From: Haplosporangium gracile
Taxonomy: Eukaryota > Mortierellomycota > Mortierellomycetes > Mortierellales > Mortierellaceae
Reading direction: 5' to 3'
NCBI GenBank assembly: GCA_015499985.1
Contig: JAAAUF010000017.1
Location: forward strand, 43,626 to 107,625
Length of the DNA: 64,000 bases
Shown: positions 34,888 to 47,835 of the stretch, in pieces
Numbering within the stretch: position 1 is the stretch's first letter
Layout: every line of letters begins with the position of its first letter
The notes under the pieces: model-generated
What the model was told of the DNA's origin: nothing
The model's input: the letters and a program-made list of their open reading frames with translations, nothing else
Database searches by the model: none
Position numbers and translations under genes: made by a program

Positions 34888-37800
34888 ATGCAATCCACAT
34901 CCATCCATAAATCCGACCTCAACGAGCATGTCCTTGTCGATGAAGTCGACCCCTTGCAACAACAGCCACGCCACCTCTCTTTATCAATGAATCACCATCA
35001 CAACCACAGCAGCAATAACAACAACTACAATAATCAGCACAACCGCCACAACCACCACACCAACAACGACTGCGACGAGGATAGCCTCGACGACGACGAC
35101 CACAACGAACCCACCACCAAAGTCCATGCATCGAATCATCATCACCTAAACGGCCACGCTGATCTTTTTCAGGGTTCTGAACGACACAACTTTGATCTTC
35201 GTCTGTATCATCAACACGACCGGGATCTGGACATGGACCCACAAGGCAGTCAACTTCAGCACTCAACAAAGTCTCCATCGCACCGTAGTCAACATTCATC
35301 TTTGGCTGATCAGTCCAAGAGCAGCCTACCGTCCGAAGACAGCCAGTCCAGTGCGCCGCAGACACCCACCCTACCCCGCCGGTCAGAACGACTTCGATAC
35401 AGCAACGGCTACAGCCAGCAACAACAGCAAGCTGCCACAAGTCAATATGAACAAAAGCCCGTACACCCTACAAGGCGGCTCTCTGCCTCTAATCACTCTA
35501 ATACAGGATCACCCACCTCCTCGTCCTCCTCTGGGACCCTTTCAACCCCAACGTCGCCTTCACAATACTCGCTTCCCTATAGCCACTCTGGTCAACGCCT
35601 CCTCGAAAAGGACCACAACAACATCGGATCAGCAGGACGCACCTCTGCTTCAACACACACCGACAGGCGGTCAAGGACGCGGAGCAAATCCCACCCAGAG
35701 CTACCTAACATACCCCTAATGCACACCTGTCGATCGCCTACCTTTGGATGTTCTTACTCGATGGTCATGGTATTCTTGGCCTCGTTTGCGCTCCTGGGGT
35801 GCATCTTTCACTCCAACTTTTACCACCAAGTCGACCGCAAGGATTGTCAGTTTACCTACATGCAGCCAAAGTTCTACAAACTGCTGGGATTTGACCGGGA
35901 ACGGACCACATTCGCAGGAAAATATGGACTCTTGCTCTTTCGGGATCAGTCCGACTATAGACTGCCAGTACCTGCCAGCATGCTGACCGAGTATGCCAAC
36001 TCGGTCTACACTATCGACAAGGAAGCCAAGGTACAGGACATCGGATCCTTGGTCGGTAGGAATGATGCGGAAGACTTTTTTGATACAATTAATGGGAAAC
36101 TTAACACGCATATATCTCACTTATTAGATCCAACCGTTAGGCATCCCGGCCTTATTTATTCCCGGCAATGCGGGAAGTGCTAAGCAGATGCGATCAATCG
36201 CCAAAGAAGCATCCAAGTACTACTACGAAAACTTGGCGGAAGGCCACCGCGACGGCACAACATCCGCTAGACCCATTGACTTTTTCACTGGTGCGAATTT
36301 GAGTCCTGGGGCAATATGACATCGTAATATCAGGACATGTCGCATCTCTGTGTAAAGAAAGCAAAGTCTCATATTCTTTCCTTCTTCTTAACCGCCGTTC
36401 TAGTTGACTTCAACGAGGAGTTTTCAGCACTGCACGGACACTCACTTTTGGAACAGGCACAATTTTTGAACGACGCCATCGCGTACATCCTTTCGCTCTA
36501 TCAGGACGAACGGCACTCGGACCCTAGCCTACCTCGGCCGACATCTGTCGTAATTGTCGGGCACAGCATGGGCGGGATCGTCGCACGATCATTATTCACG
36601 ATGAGTAACTATCAGCCAGGATCTGTAAATACAATCCTCACAGCGGCTACACCCCACATGATGCCTCCTGTCACCCTCGACTTTGAAATCAGCAATATCT
36701 ACAATCGGATAGAGACTTTTTGGACTCGCGGATTTCAGGAACCCGATGGACCGCTCAGGAATGTATCGCTGATCTCGATCGCAGGAGGCAACCTGGATAT
36801 TGTTGTCAGCGGCGATTCAGGCAACATCCACAACATTGTGCCCCAGTCTAACGGTTTCACGGTCTTCACGTCGTCCATTCCACATGCTTGGGTTGGATCC
36901 GACCATCTTTCGATCCTTTGGTGCAACCAAATTGCTGCCGTCATTGGAAGAACACTAATCGATGTTGTCGACGCACGGTACGCTCAGCAAGTCAAGCCGC
37001 TAGAAGAGCGCATGGGTATCTTCAGGAATCGCTTGTTGACGGGCACTAATGACCATCTTGCCGAAGAGTCGACTTCCAATGGTACGCTTAGGGCTTGCCA
37101 CTTTTTATCGAGCCTTGCGAATTATGTCTATAGCGCAACCATCTCATTTTTACATTTACTATTCATAGAAGAGGAGGTTATTGTCGTTGCGGAAATCGCC
37201 CACACTTTTGTTGACTCGGAAATTGGACTGACATTCCCACCCAGGAGTAGCTCGGTATATGACCCAGAGTCTGAGGCGGCTCATTTGTACATTATGTCGA
37301 TCCCATCCAATCCGGACATGGATACTTTCAACTTGTTGACAGATCATGTGCTTGGGCCTGACAGCCGGCTGGATGTTCTCATTTGCAACGATTTCATGAT
37401 GTCTGGTCGATCCAAGCCCGGCAGCCCAACAAGGCTCTCATGCCATTACAACACTCTCTCGGCCATTCCAATGCCAGCGTCGCCTGCGATTGGATCGTTT
37501 GGATCGCATGCAGGAAAATCCAACCGAGGATATGAATTCCGATTCATTTCGCAGGGTCTGAAGGAGCTGGAAGACACGCGGTACATTGCGATCTTGGATA
37601 GAGGTCGAAAAGTGGGCGAGCCAGGGTTTTTGATTGCGCAGTTTGCAAACGACGCGGACGCTATCACGACAATCGAAACTTCAACTTTTGGTAAGTAACA
37701 TGCGAGAAGTGAACCAGGATTAAACTTGTTGAAACAAGATCATGGATTAACTAAGTCTTTCTCCTTAATTTTAGGTCTGTTGAATGATGGTCTTCGCATG

Positions 37801-39756
37801 CATGGATTCCCCGAACGGCCCACTTTGGTTTCAACTCTCCAGCTACCGAACATTGATAACAGTTTGTTAACATATACTCTTAATGTCGACCGTCAAGGAT
37901 GTCATGGTAAGCAAACGTGTAGCTAAACTTCTTCGACGAAAAGACGAGTTCTTTAGAAAGGCTGTTTACTGACCTCATCGCAACTCTCCCTCATAGTGCC
38001 GGAACGCTTCTCACCAATGCTTCGACAGTCGAGCTGGGCCGTGTACGAGAACCGTTATGCTGTCAATATTGCCACCAAACCTGAAGGAATTGACATCAAC
38101 TTTCACGGAGACATGCCTTATTACGAGCGGATCCAGTTACCAGGGAAAAAAGGGACTGAGCTTCGCTTCTGGATGGACCCTAGCTGTCCTGTTCCGCTTT
38201 CATTGAATTTACAAGTCGACAAGTACGGCAGCATGGGCAAGGTTGTCATTCGGTACAGGATGGTCGTCCTTGTGTTTACCTTCTTGGTGGTTGTCCTGAC
38301 TTTGCGAGCCCAGTTCAGATCCTTCAACAAGGGCAAGCCCTTCATGCCTTTTGGAATCATGCTCTCAAAGCTAATCAAGACCACGTTCTGGAAGTTCTCG
38401 TTGCTCTTGGCGGGAATTGCGTTCTTGCAGTCGTTGCTGTCCAAATCCACGTTCACATTCAAGGATTTGCCTCACAAGGCTTCTTCAAGTGCAGGAAACG
38501 CGGCTGAGGAAATTGTTCATGGCTCGGCAGGATCTGGAAGCTCAGTTCGTGAGGGACTTGATCAGGATGCGTACGAGAAGATGATTCGGGCAAGAATAGC
38601 GAGGAGCGAGTCCTTGTTCTCTGGCATTCGATTCGAGGACGCCTTGTTGGGAAGTAATGATGCATTCTTTTGGTTCCTGGCACCGGTATTTTTCCAAGTT
38701 GCGATCGGCATTGTGATTCTCTTCTGGACCATCCTCAACGGACTCGTGCGATCGACGGCGGCGACCTTGACGTTTGTTTCGAAACGCGGAGCTCGATTTG
38801 TGATCGGCAAGGCCATTGACAACATGCTTACCAAAAGGTCAGTCTTTATTGTCTTGTTGTGTTTGTTGATAAAGGAGAAACGTTTTAAGCTATTGGTTCT
38901 GACACGACTTTTATGTTTTTTTCACGACGTAGATCCCGCGGTGTTAGGCGGAGAGTGATCACAACTATCGTCTTATTTATTATGGTGGCGACTTTTGTCC
39001 CATACCAGTTTGCCTTTGTCGTCGCGGTCTTGGTCCACATTGTCTCCTGTGTTCGGTCACTACTTGTCGCTCAGGCTTCGGTAAGTGCTATGATGTTTCT
39101 ATTTTTGATCTTGGTTGTTCTTCGTATGCACCAATAGATTCAAATGTCTGCACCATCGATACTTACTTTTTACACACTTATCAATGCGTGATATGATTTT
39201 AGTCAACATCAAAAGCACAGGCAGCATGGGACCGCCACCACTTTTTGATGTCTATTTTCGTCATGTTCTTTTTGTTGTTACCATGCACGTTGCCAGTGCT
39301 AATGGTCTGGGTCCGAAACTTGTCTGTCCAGTGGTACGAGCCCTTCTCGTCCGATCATCGTCTGGATTATATTGCACCATTCATCTTCTTTGTTGAAGCG
39401 GTCACAGATGGCGCCATGGTTCCCAGGACGCCAGAGAAAGGGTAAGTATTTTGTGTTTTAATTTTCGATATTGCTCATCCTGGTATGATCAACTCTTGAC
39501 AAGTGGTTCTGACCTTGAGTTTCTTTTTGGTCTCGATAGATATGCGGCCGTGACGATGGGGTTGCTGAATTACATGGTTGTGTTTTTGATCATGTATGGA
39601 GTCCGGTACAGCTGGCAGATCTACTTTATGTCCCGGATTTGGATCGTATGGATCCTGATCCTGCAGCTCAAGGATAAAGAGTTTGTAAAGGGCATCACCA
39701 TAGCCGCTGAGAGCCGGTGGCGCGCCCTCTCCAGGCCCAGCCAGAAGCGGAAATAA
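34888..39756 (+). CDS. BST1: GPI inositol-deacylase (Bst1/PGAP1)
   Basis: Removes the inositol-linked acyl chain of GPI anchors in the ER so that GPI proteins can leave. Nine exons: 34888-36030, 36128-36290, 36404-37081, 37169-37690, 37775-37906, 37997-38837, 38933-39080, 39203-39441 and 39540-39756; 1360 residues. The N-terminal 280 residues are a His/Asn/Ser-rich cytosolic arm. A membrane helix follows (SMVMVFLASFALLGCIF), then CQFTYMQPKF, LFIPGNAGSAKQMRSIA and the lipase elbow VIVGHSMGGIVA (catalytic Ser at about 489), with HAWVGSDHLSILWC carrying the catalytic His region. The C-terminal third has several membrane segments and ends basic (SRPSQKRK). The third intron (37082-37168) is 87 nt and stop-free, so retention would keep the frame. 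Confidence 0.95.
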
Positions 39757-39868
39757 AATCCTTCCCCGCACGTGACTTCGCCAAATGCTTCTGCATTTTA
39801 TTTTCTTTTCTTTTTCTCTCTTCCCCCTCCTTAACCGTCAATCAATCAACAAACTTGCAGGACCAGGC

Positions 39869-42703
39869 ATGAGCTCCGTCAAAGTGTAACGTCAATTACT
39901 TCACAGGGAAAATTCCAAACAAGCAGAAGAAGTCAGTCCTAGGGACCTTAACTTGATTGTCGTTCAACACTTCTGCCATTCCCTCGTCATTCATTGTCTT
40001 CATCGTCAGGGACTATTCTACAATCTCGAAGCACGCAACCTTCAACCACAAACACAGCGCCCGCAAACGGTGCCACTGCAACTTAGAGTTACTTATCCTC
40101 ACTTCATCTGGTTTCTTTATCTAATATAGACTGGTGGTAGGATCTGCCAATGGCGATTTGCGCAACCTTTGCGCCAAGGTCGGGACGATGCAGGCCAAGC
40201 ATGGACCTTTCGATATCCTTTTTTGTACAGGCAACTTTTTCGCGCAGGAGACGCCTATTGATGTCATTGATGAGCTCTTGGAGAACAAACTTGACTGTAA
40301 GCTCACTTATTGAACAGCATCTTAAACGACATCATTGGAAGACTACATGGGAACGAGAATACTTCATGGCGACTACTATTACGATTTACTGACCCAATGC
40401 GATCGATCTATTTGTATTGTGGCATTTTAAAAGTCCCGATCACGACGTACTTTATGCATGGAGACAATGGAGTTCCAGGAATCATCGAGCGGACAGCAAA
40501 GAGAAAGAACGGCGAGATTTGCAACAACCTGTTTTATCTCGGTAAGCGCGACAGTTACTAGAATGACTGCCTTGCAGAAAGCGACTTCAGATAAAGATCA
40601 ATACGCCTTTCAGGAACAAGGACAAACAATTAACATTGCACATTCTGAACATTTTGAAAATAGGAAAACAAGGAACGATGACAACAGCAGAGTCAGTAAA
40701 AATGGCATCGCTAAGCGGATCTTTCGATAGCGCAGTCTACGAGGCCGACATCGAAGATGAAGACTTCGATAAGTCACTTCTTCAAGGCCGATACACCAAG
40801 CAGGACATCAACGCATTGATCCAGACCGCCAAACCATCATCGATCATGGACACGACCAAACGTGGAGTCGACATTTTTTTATCACATGAATGGCCCGTAG
40901 GAATTAACAAGCTTGTCGGACCTACGCTGCCCCCACCAACAGATCTCCCTCCCAGCACGTTTTCGCACCCAGTTGCGAGTGCCGTATCGGTCTTGCAGCC
41001 CCGGTATCATTTTGCGGCCAGTTCTGGAAAATTCTGGGAGCGCGCTCCTTACAAAAATGTGAATGGTGCTGAACATGCGACACGGTTTATTGCACTTGGA
41101 GATGTTGGCAACAAGAACAAGCAGAGGTGGTTCTATGCGTTCAACTTGGTTCCTTTGGCCACTGTTTCTGATGATGTCTTGAAGGCTTCTGTGACACCCA
41201 CCACAACGGACTCTCCCCTGGCAACCGCCTCTGAACTCAAGCGTCGCCCCGACCAGGTAAACATCCATTCCACACTCTAACTCTCGTTTTCTTATACGAT
41301 TTCATTGGCTGGTGAAACATGTACATTATCTAATAGTGCGATTCATTTGGTTTCAATAGGATGACCCAAGTGGCTTCTTCTGGGACCCCAAGAGAGTCAG
41401 GAACGAGCCCCCAGCAGGGTACATTTGTCATCGCTGCAACCAACCAGGCCATTTCGTCAAGGAGTGTACAGCAGAGCGAGTTCAGCGGATCCCTGAAGGC
41501 TACATCTGCAACAAGTGCAACCAATCAGGACATTTGATCAAAGACTGTCCGTTGTTGAAGGAGGAGATTGCGACTCGAGAGCAGGCGCGCGAGCAGGGGG
41601 GCAAGGACGTCCCACCATCTGGATATCTGTGCAAAAAGTGCAGTGAGCCAGGACACTATCTCAAGGACTGCCCGCTGTTGAAGGAGGAGATGGCGGCGCG
41701 TGGACAGCAACAGCAATCACATGGACCCAATGACGTGCCTCCACCAGACTATGTCTGTGTGAAGTGCAACACTAAAGGTCATTATGTCCGGAACTGCACC
41801 CAGTTCTCGTCATTGGACTCCAACGAATCAGGATCGGTAGCTAGAAGAAAGCCTGGTGCAGGAGCAAGAGGACCAAGAGAGCCCAGGACGCGCGAGTTGG
41901 AGCCATGCTGGTTCTGTCTTTCGAACCCAGGTGTCGACAAGAACTTGATTGTCTCGATCGGAACGGAGGTCTATGTGGCTATGTCGAAGGGCCAGTTGCC
42001 CGAGACGAGCCCTTCGCCCTTGATTCCTGGAGGAGGTCACGTCCTGCTGATCGGTATCAACCATATCTCATCCTTTGGAAAGGGAGACCCTGAGGCGCTG
42101 TCGGATATCAATTCTGAGCTCAGGAAATACAAGGAGGGGCTTCGTAAGCTGTACGAGTCCAAGGGCGCAGGGATGGTGACGTTGGAGTTGAGTCAGGGCG
42201 GTGTCAGCCAGCATGCGCATATTCAGGTCCTTCCCGTGCCAACTGAAAAGATTGATGATGTTGAGCGGGAGTTCAAGGCCAGGATTGCTAGCTTCTTCCT
42301 CCCCAGCTTTAAACGGTTCCCTGGGAATGGCCAGCCCGAGAGTTCGACCAGTAGTGGTAGCAGGAATGGCAACACGGATGTAAACGGTGACACCAATATG
42401 GAGGAGGCTGTTAAATCAGAAGAGGCACTAACATCAACACCAACAGCAGCATGGCTGGATCGTCTCCCCGCAGGATTGAAGGAGGGTTTCTTCAGGGTCG
42501 AGTTGCCAGGGGATAGAGCCATGGTCTGTCCGATCCCCGCCGATCAGCGTGTCGACATGCAGTTTGGAAGGACGGTGTTGGCAGATGTCCTGGGATTGCC
42601 CGACAGAGCTCACTGGAAGAGATGTGTCAAGACTGCTGACGAGGAACGCAAGGACAGCAACGCCTTCAAGGCCGTCTTCCGTCCCTACGACTTTACTCTT
42701 TAA
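39869..42703 (+). CDS. CWF19L1/Drn1-like (CwfJ) protein with four CCHC zinc knuckles
   Basis: Family members associate with lariat debranching and late spliceosomes. Exons 39869-39885, 40130-40296, 40434-40541, 40664-41256 and 41360-42703 give 742 residues. The 17-nt first exon supplies MSSVKV, joining to LVVGSANGDLRN and DILFCTGNFF, the N-terminal phosphoesterase-like part. Next come TYFMHGDNG, FYLGKQG and ALGDVGNKNKQRWFYAFNLVP. Four CCHC knuckles lie at about residues 313-445: GYICHRCNQPGHFVKEC, GYICNKCNQSGHLIKDC, GYLCKKCSEPGHYLKDC and DYVCVKCNTKGHYVRNC. The HIT-like CwfJ C-terminal domain 1 follows (EPCWFCLSNP, then VSQHAHIQVLPVP at about 580). Domain 2 ends the protein (DRAHWKRC, AFRPYDF-like VFRPYDFTL). 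It starts only 113 bases after BST1 ends. Confidence 0.94.
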
Positions 42704-43032
42704 ATTGACTCCTTCCCTCCCTCATTTCCTCATAGTTACATTGAAAAACATAACACAAGAAAAACGCCATGTGCAAAAGTATCTTTGTTTATTTGGTTTT
42801 TGGGTTCTAGTGAAATGTGCGGAGACGTGCAGAGTTGCAAAAGCTGTAAGCTTGGTATTTGTAGGAGGGAAAAGGAATAACTGGCTCGAGAAGAAAGAGG
42901 AGGGAAAATGGTACAGGTGGAGTCGAGGCGAGAGTATGGAAGGGAGTAGGAGCAAAATAGCGATAAAAAATAACGTAAAAAAAAAATCATGAAAAAATGA
43001 ACGCGTGCAAGGCAACATCAAAAGGAAGAACT
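42704..43032. other. Convergent intergenic region
   Basis: 3' regions of the CWF19L1-like gene (+) and the coiled-coil gene (-). No gene is seen. Confidence 0.5.
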
Positions 43033-46000
43033 TTAGGTAGGAACATACCCTGCCTCTCCTTGCCAGACAAGGTTCTGGAGCCAGTAGACCAAGATCTCTA
43101 CAACCTTGAACCCTCCTCGTCCTCCATCATTGTTAGCGACTTCCTGAAGGGCGGCGTCAAAGGACAGAAACCGGCCATAGTTGAATCCGCCGGGTGCGGC
43201 GCCATTGTCGACCAAGAAGACCGACGTGATCACACCAAACAGATAGACAACAATCGTGTACATTGACACCAACGTTACATTGGCAATCACGTTCTTATTC
43301 TCCCTCTTGTTGAGTGCGCGGGTCCTTGGAACTCCAGAGTGGACTCCTGGTGGCGAGTTTGAGAGCGATCCCTGGTTTGCTCCTGGGTTCAGCAAGTCCA
43401 CCACCTCCGACTGAGTCAACACGCGTGAAGCTAAAATCGCATCAAGGTAAAGTGGAAATGAGGGTGTGAATAAGAATGTCTCGCAATGGGTCGAAAACTT
43501 TGAAGGGAAAAACAAGAGAAAGATTGCTTACCTTGAACTCTGCGTCGGCGAGCGCGGTCGGCCTTCAGTTTCAAGTTGGGCATGCCCAACGTCTGTCCCA
43601 AGATGCTCTCAGTGCCAAAGGTAACATCAAGAGGATGGCTTTGTTCCTTAGACTTGAACAAGCCCTCGATCAACTCGGCCTGAGTCCCCAGCTCCTGGTC
43701 CAGCAACGTCTCCTTGTCCTCGAGCGCCTGAAGTCCCACTGGCAACGCGCAGTCCACATCCTCTTCTCTGGTTTTGACCACCACTGCTGATGCATTGACT
43801 TCCTCTCCCAAGTTAGCTGCAGAGGCTGTCGGGGTATATGGAGAGGGAGGCTCCCTGCGATCCTGACTCGGAGATGTCTCAACACTGTGCTCCTTGAATC
43901 GCTGACTAAGGTCACGGAGCGACGATCTCTTCATCTTCATTCCAAACGATGTGCTCTCGCGCAACAGCCGGCGTGTTCCTTCGTGTGCTAGGAGTCGCCA
44001 CAGAAGCAATGTCAAACTGATTAGAACCGAACAATTTTATGTGCAACCTTTGGTGGCAATCAAAATGAATGAAAATCGTATTCCTGATGTCGTACCTGGA
44101 TCCCACTTGGCAGTAGCATCCGAAGAGGGTCGCTTGTTGATATCAACACTCTCGACTGTCTGGTCATATCCTGGTCCGAATTTGGCGTCAACATTAGCCA
44201 ATTCTGACATTAAATTCTATAAGTTGGAGATTGAGAATGAAATGAGTTTGTAAGCAAAAATGTTCGGGATATGTCTACGAAAGCTAGCCCGAGACAGAAA
44301 TGACTGGAATGATCCTGATAGCTTACCCTGCCCTGAAGCGCAACATCGTCGAGACTGGCGTTGATTTGACCGTTGGTTGTAATATCAAACTCACTCCGTT
44401 GGCCTCCAGTCAACTCTTCTGTCTGTCGAAGTTTGCTGCTGACCAGTTCCAATTGAGTAGCCATCTCTTCGTTCTTGGTAATTTCTGCCATCAATCGCTC
44501 TCTCAGCGTCTCCATTGTCTCTTGGTCCGCATTAATCTGTTTTTGAGGTTTCACAAGAAAAAACTAGTGGTTAGATAAAGCGTCATTTGGCGGGGTTGGT
44601 GTTGTTCCTGTGCACCGTGAGCAGTTCAAGGACTGATTCTCACTTCCTTACCCTACGAGTATCTGCCTCGATTGCTGTCAACCGGAGAGTCGCTTGATTC
44701 AATGCATCCTCTTTTTGCCTCAAGATCTCCTGCATGCGCTCGTTCTCGTCTTCCAGCTCGTCTTTTTGCCTCTTGAGTGCCGCTGCGTTGAACTTTTGGG
44801 TAGAATTGGTGCGTTCAGTCTTCTCCATCTGCTTCTCAAGCTAAAAGAGTTGCGCGAAAAAGTTAATAAAAAAAGTTAAATATCAGTGTTTTCAAGTAAT
44901 GCGACATAATATCTTGAACCGACTGATAGTGGTAAACAGCTAACAACTTACATCTGCGATCTGGGATGTTTTGAAGCGTTCGGTAGTCTTCAGTTCCAGA
45001 ATTTCACGACGCATAGTCTTGAGATCTCGGTTTAAGTCTTCCATCTGCTGCTGGTTGAGGATATTCTTCTTGACCTGCTCGTTGACACGTGCTTCGTACT
45101 CGATATCCTGGTCCCGAAGTTTTTTCTGCATGCTCAAATATGCCTGCTGCAAGCTTTCCAGCTGAGGATCGTTGTCGTGCTAAGATAGTAGCCAAAGTGC
45201 GTTGAAAAAAAAGTGGGGTATCAATTAATGATATGGTTTGGACACAATGCTGCGTTGGAAGTGGGCAATCCTGATATGCTAAAGATGATCAATGAGCAGT
45301 GACTTACCGAATCATAATCAGCCTCCATACCATACCCTTCGAATTCTGTCCGGCTCTGTTCACGAATGCTGAATTGGTTGTAGTTGCTTCTCCAGTTGTT
45401 GTCGGCTGGACCTGTTGGGCCAGATGGGCTGGAGGTTGAAGATCTGCCCGAGTGTGGTCCTCGCGAATTGGACTATGGTAGAGATAGAGGAAGAAATTTG
45501 TGTTTTCGAAAGAAAAAAAAAAAGGAAGGGAGTCAGTCGATCGACTCATGCTCAAAATATTGTTCAATTCTCACGAGGAAAAGGGCAATGAAATAACGCG
45601 TGAATGTATATCGTCTGGCAACGAAGCCGATTTTCTGCCCATCAGTACTGCTTTGTATCTATGCATCTTTTTTTTTGTCTCTCACTTCCCAAAGATCTTG
45701 AACACAAGCAATGTACTCGACACTTCCAAGAAAGAAGGAAAGAAAAAAAACAAGCAATGGGTTTAAGATAACAAGCAACGTCAGAGTTGTTGAGGCTGTT
45801 AACTTACTCGAGAAGACATAGGGTTTTCTTCGGCGTCTGAAATTTCGGGAGAGGACCCATGTGCGACCCTGTGTTGGCGTGGGCGAAAGTGAGTCGACTC
45901 GTTCAAGGAGATTTTGCGAAAGGTGGCCGAGGTCGCTCTAGGACGCTGACCGATCGCAGAGGAGTGGCGGGGGTGGAGTTGGCTCTCGGAGTAGGCTGGC

Positions 46001-46670
46001 TGCTCTGGCTCTGATTGCAGTAGTGAAGCATCGGTTGCACTATTGTCAATAGTGTCGGACAACTCCTGAAAGCTGTTTGTTTTAAGTGGGTGGGTGTAAG
46101 CGTCCTGGTTGCTCTGCTCTTCCTGCTCCAGCTGAGGCTGCTGTTGTTCAGGCTGTTGGTCGACATGGTCCGTTGGCTGGGAAGAGTTTTGAAGTAGGTG
46201 GAGGAGGTCGGCTAAATCTTTTTGGCTGACAATGGTTCCCCCAACGGACGAGATGTAAAAATGGAGGCGATCCCAGCTAGCCTTCTCCAAAAGCTGGGTT
46301 CCTTGCTCCTCTTCGACTCTGAGGAGAACACTTTCCATTCTGTCCGCCATGATACCGAGTCCATTTGGATCAAACTCAGGCCATATCCTGGCAAGAGTTT
46401 CTATTGCTGTCTCTTTCTAAAACACCAACGTAAAAAGGTAAAGATAGTGACAGTAATTGCGTCAAGTAAGTATAGTCTCATTCACAAAAAGGATGACCAG
46501 ACGGGGAATGTGATGCGTTGACAGCATGGCATGCATCTCAGGGGCGCGATTGCTTGAAGGGCAAAGAAAAGGACGGAGGCAGATAGTATGACGATAGAGT
46601 AGTAGTCTTGTCTTTGTGCACAGGCTGGCTGCCGTTGTTGATAGTGTTATTTTATTACCTTTGCAGACAT
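43033..46670 (-). CDS. EF-hand-like, coiled-coil, tail-anchored protein (KASH5-like layout)
   Basis: I do not recognise an exact family. Nine exons: 46659-46670, 45808-46416, 45308-45472, 44952-45179, 44652-44840, 44327-44536, 44096-44216, 43532-43987 and 43033-43430; 795 residues in phase. The first exon codes only MSAK. Residues 5-75 look like a degenerate EF-hand pair: TLARIWPEFDPNGLGI, then WDRLHFYISSVGGTIVSQKD. After a Gln/Ser-rich linker, residues about 263-471 are coiled coil (ILNQQQMEDLNRDLKTMRRE, LKRQKDELEDENERMQEIL). A single membrane helix lies at about 711-737 (NVTLVSMYTIVVYLFGVITS), with a 58-residue tail ending GEAGYVPT. That order recalls KASH5, a nuclear-envelope dynein adaptor. 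A golgin-like tail-anchored protein is the main alternative. Confidence 0.78.
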
Positions 46671-47432
46671 GGTGATGGGAGTTTCTGGGTGATGAGGCCT
46701 TGCGAGTATAGCAGGTTTTGATGGCAGCAAGACGAGAGAGAGAAAGAAAGGTGGCGCTGGGTCCAAGCGGATCCTCTTTTTGCGAGTGGTAACGACTGTG
46801 GACAAGTAAGAGAGAAGATTGAGAGTGAAGAGTGAGGAGTGCGGTTGTGAGTGTGGTGCCAGGACAAGGGAAGGAACAAAAAGAAAGGGCCACTGTGAAA
46901 GACGAGAGTGAGTTAGGAAGGAAGGAAGGAGGGCAAGAGAGAAGGAAAGAAAGGGCGGCTACGAGGAAGTGAATGAAAAAAAGGACTAGGAGATTTTTCT
47001 CTTTTTTACTTGCAAGTTAACTGAGGACCGAGAGCCAAAAAAAAAAAAAAAAATGGAAAGTGACAGAGAGGTGCAAACAGGAAGGAAAGAGAGGCTCAAG
47101 GGGAAAAGGTAGACGAAAGTTGAGGTGGAAGAAGAGTAGAGGAAGCAGGTATGATATAATATGGTATGTATGGTGAAGAAGAAGAGAAAGATGAAAATGA
47201 GAAACGAAGAAGAAAAACACAACAAAGAAGCAACAACAGACAGAAGGAAAAAAAATAATGGTCGAGCGGGGAGGAAAAATAGGCTCTTTCGTTTTGCACT
47301 CATCATTTCCCTTTTTTGACTCCTTTGAAGGATCAAAAAAGAATATAAAAGCGCAACTGAACAAGCGAAACACTTCAACGAGTACGTTCACAGAGCATAG
47401 ATAGCCAACACCTTGAACATTCATGTCTGTAG

Positions 47433-47500
47433 CCACTATCCACTATCCACTATCCATTATCCACTATCCACTATCCACTATCCATCATCCATCATCCATT
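47433..47500 (+). repeat. 7-bp period minisatellite (CCACTAT)n
   Basis: About ten units CCACTAT, with CCATTAT and CCATCAT variants. Confidence 0.92.
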
Positions 47501-47782
47501 AGCCAGAAACATATCGACCATGGGGTTCATTGAGCCGGATAGACGGATACTACGCTTTCAATGCATCCGACTCATCGCTCTTCTTTTCCCCTTTTTTGTA
47601 CGTCAATCTGTGAACCATTGGGCGCATCCTCTCTTTGCCTTCCTGCCTCATCCTCAACTCGACCACGCGCAGTCCACACTGACAAATGGTTATTTTCATC
47701 TGCCTTGTTTTTTATACCACCATAGCGAGTTGATGTCATATGAAGTCAACGGGGACCATGGGTTACTCCTCCTATCATATCC

Positions 47783-47787
<5 letters not shown>

Positions 47788-47830
<43 letters not shown>
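47788..47830 (+). repeat. (CT)n microsatellite
   Basis: About 21 perfect CT dinucleotides. Confidence 0.95.

Positions 47831-47835
<5 letters not shown>

Noticed and set aside
47433..47500. CRISPR-like regularly spaced repeat
   Set aside because: It is a contiguous 7-bp tandem repeat without spacers, in a eukaryotic genome.
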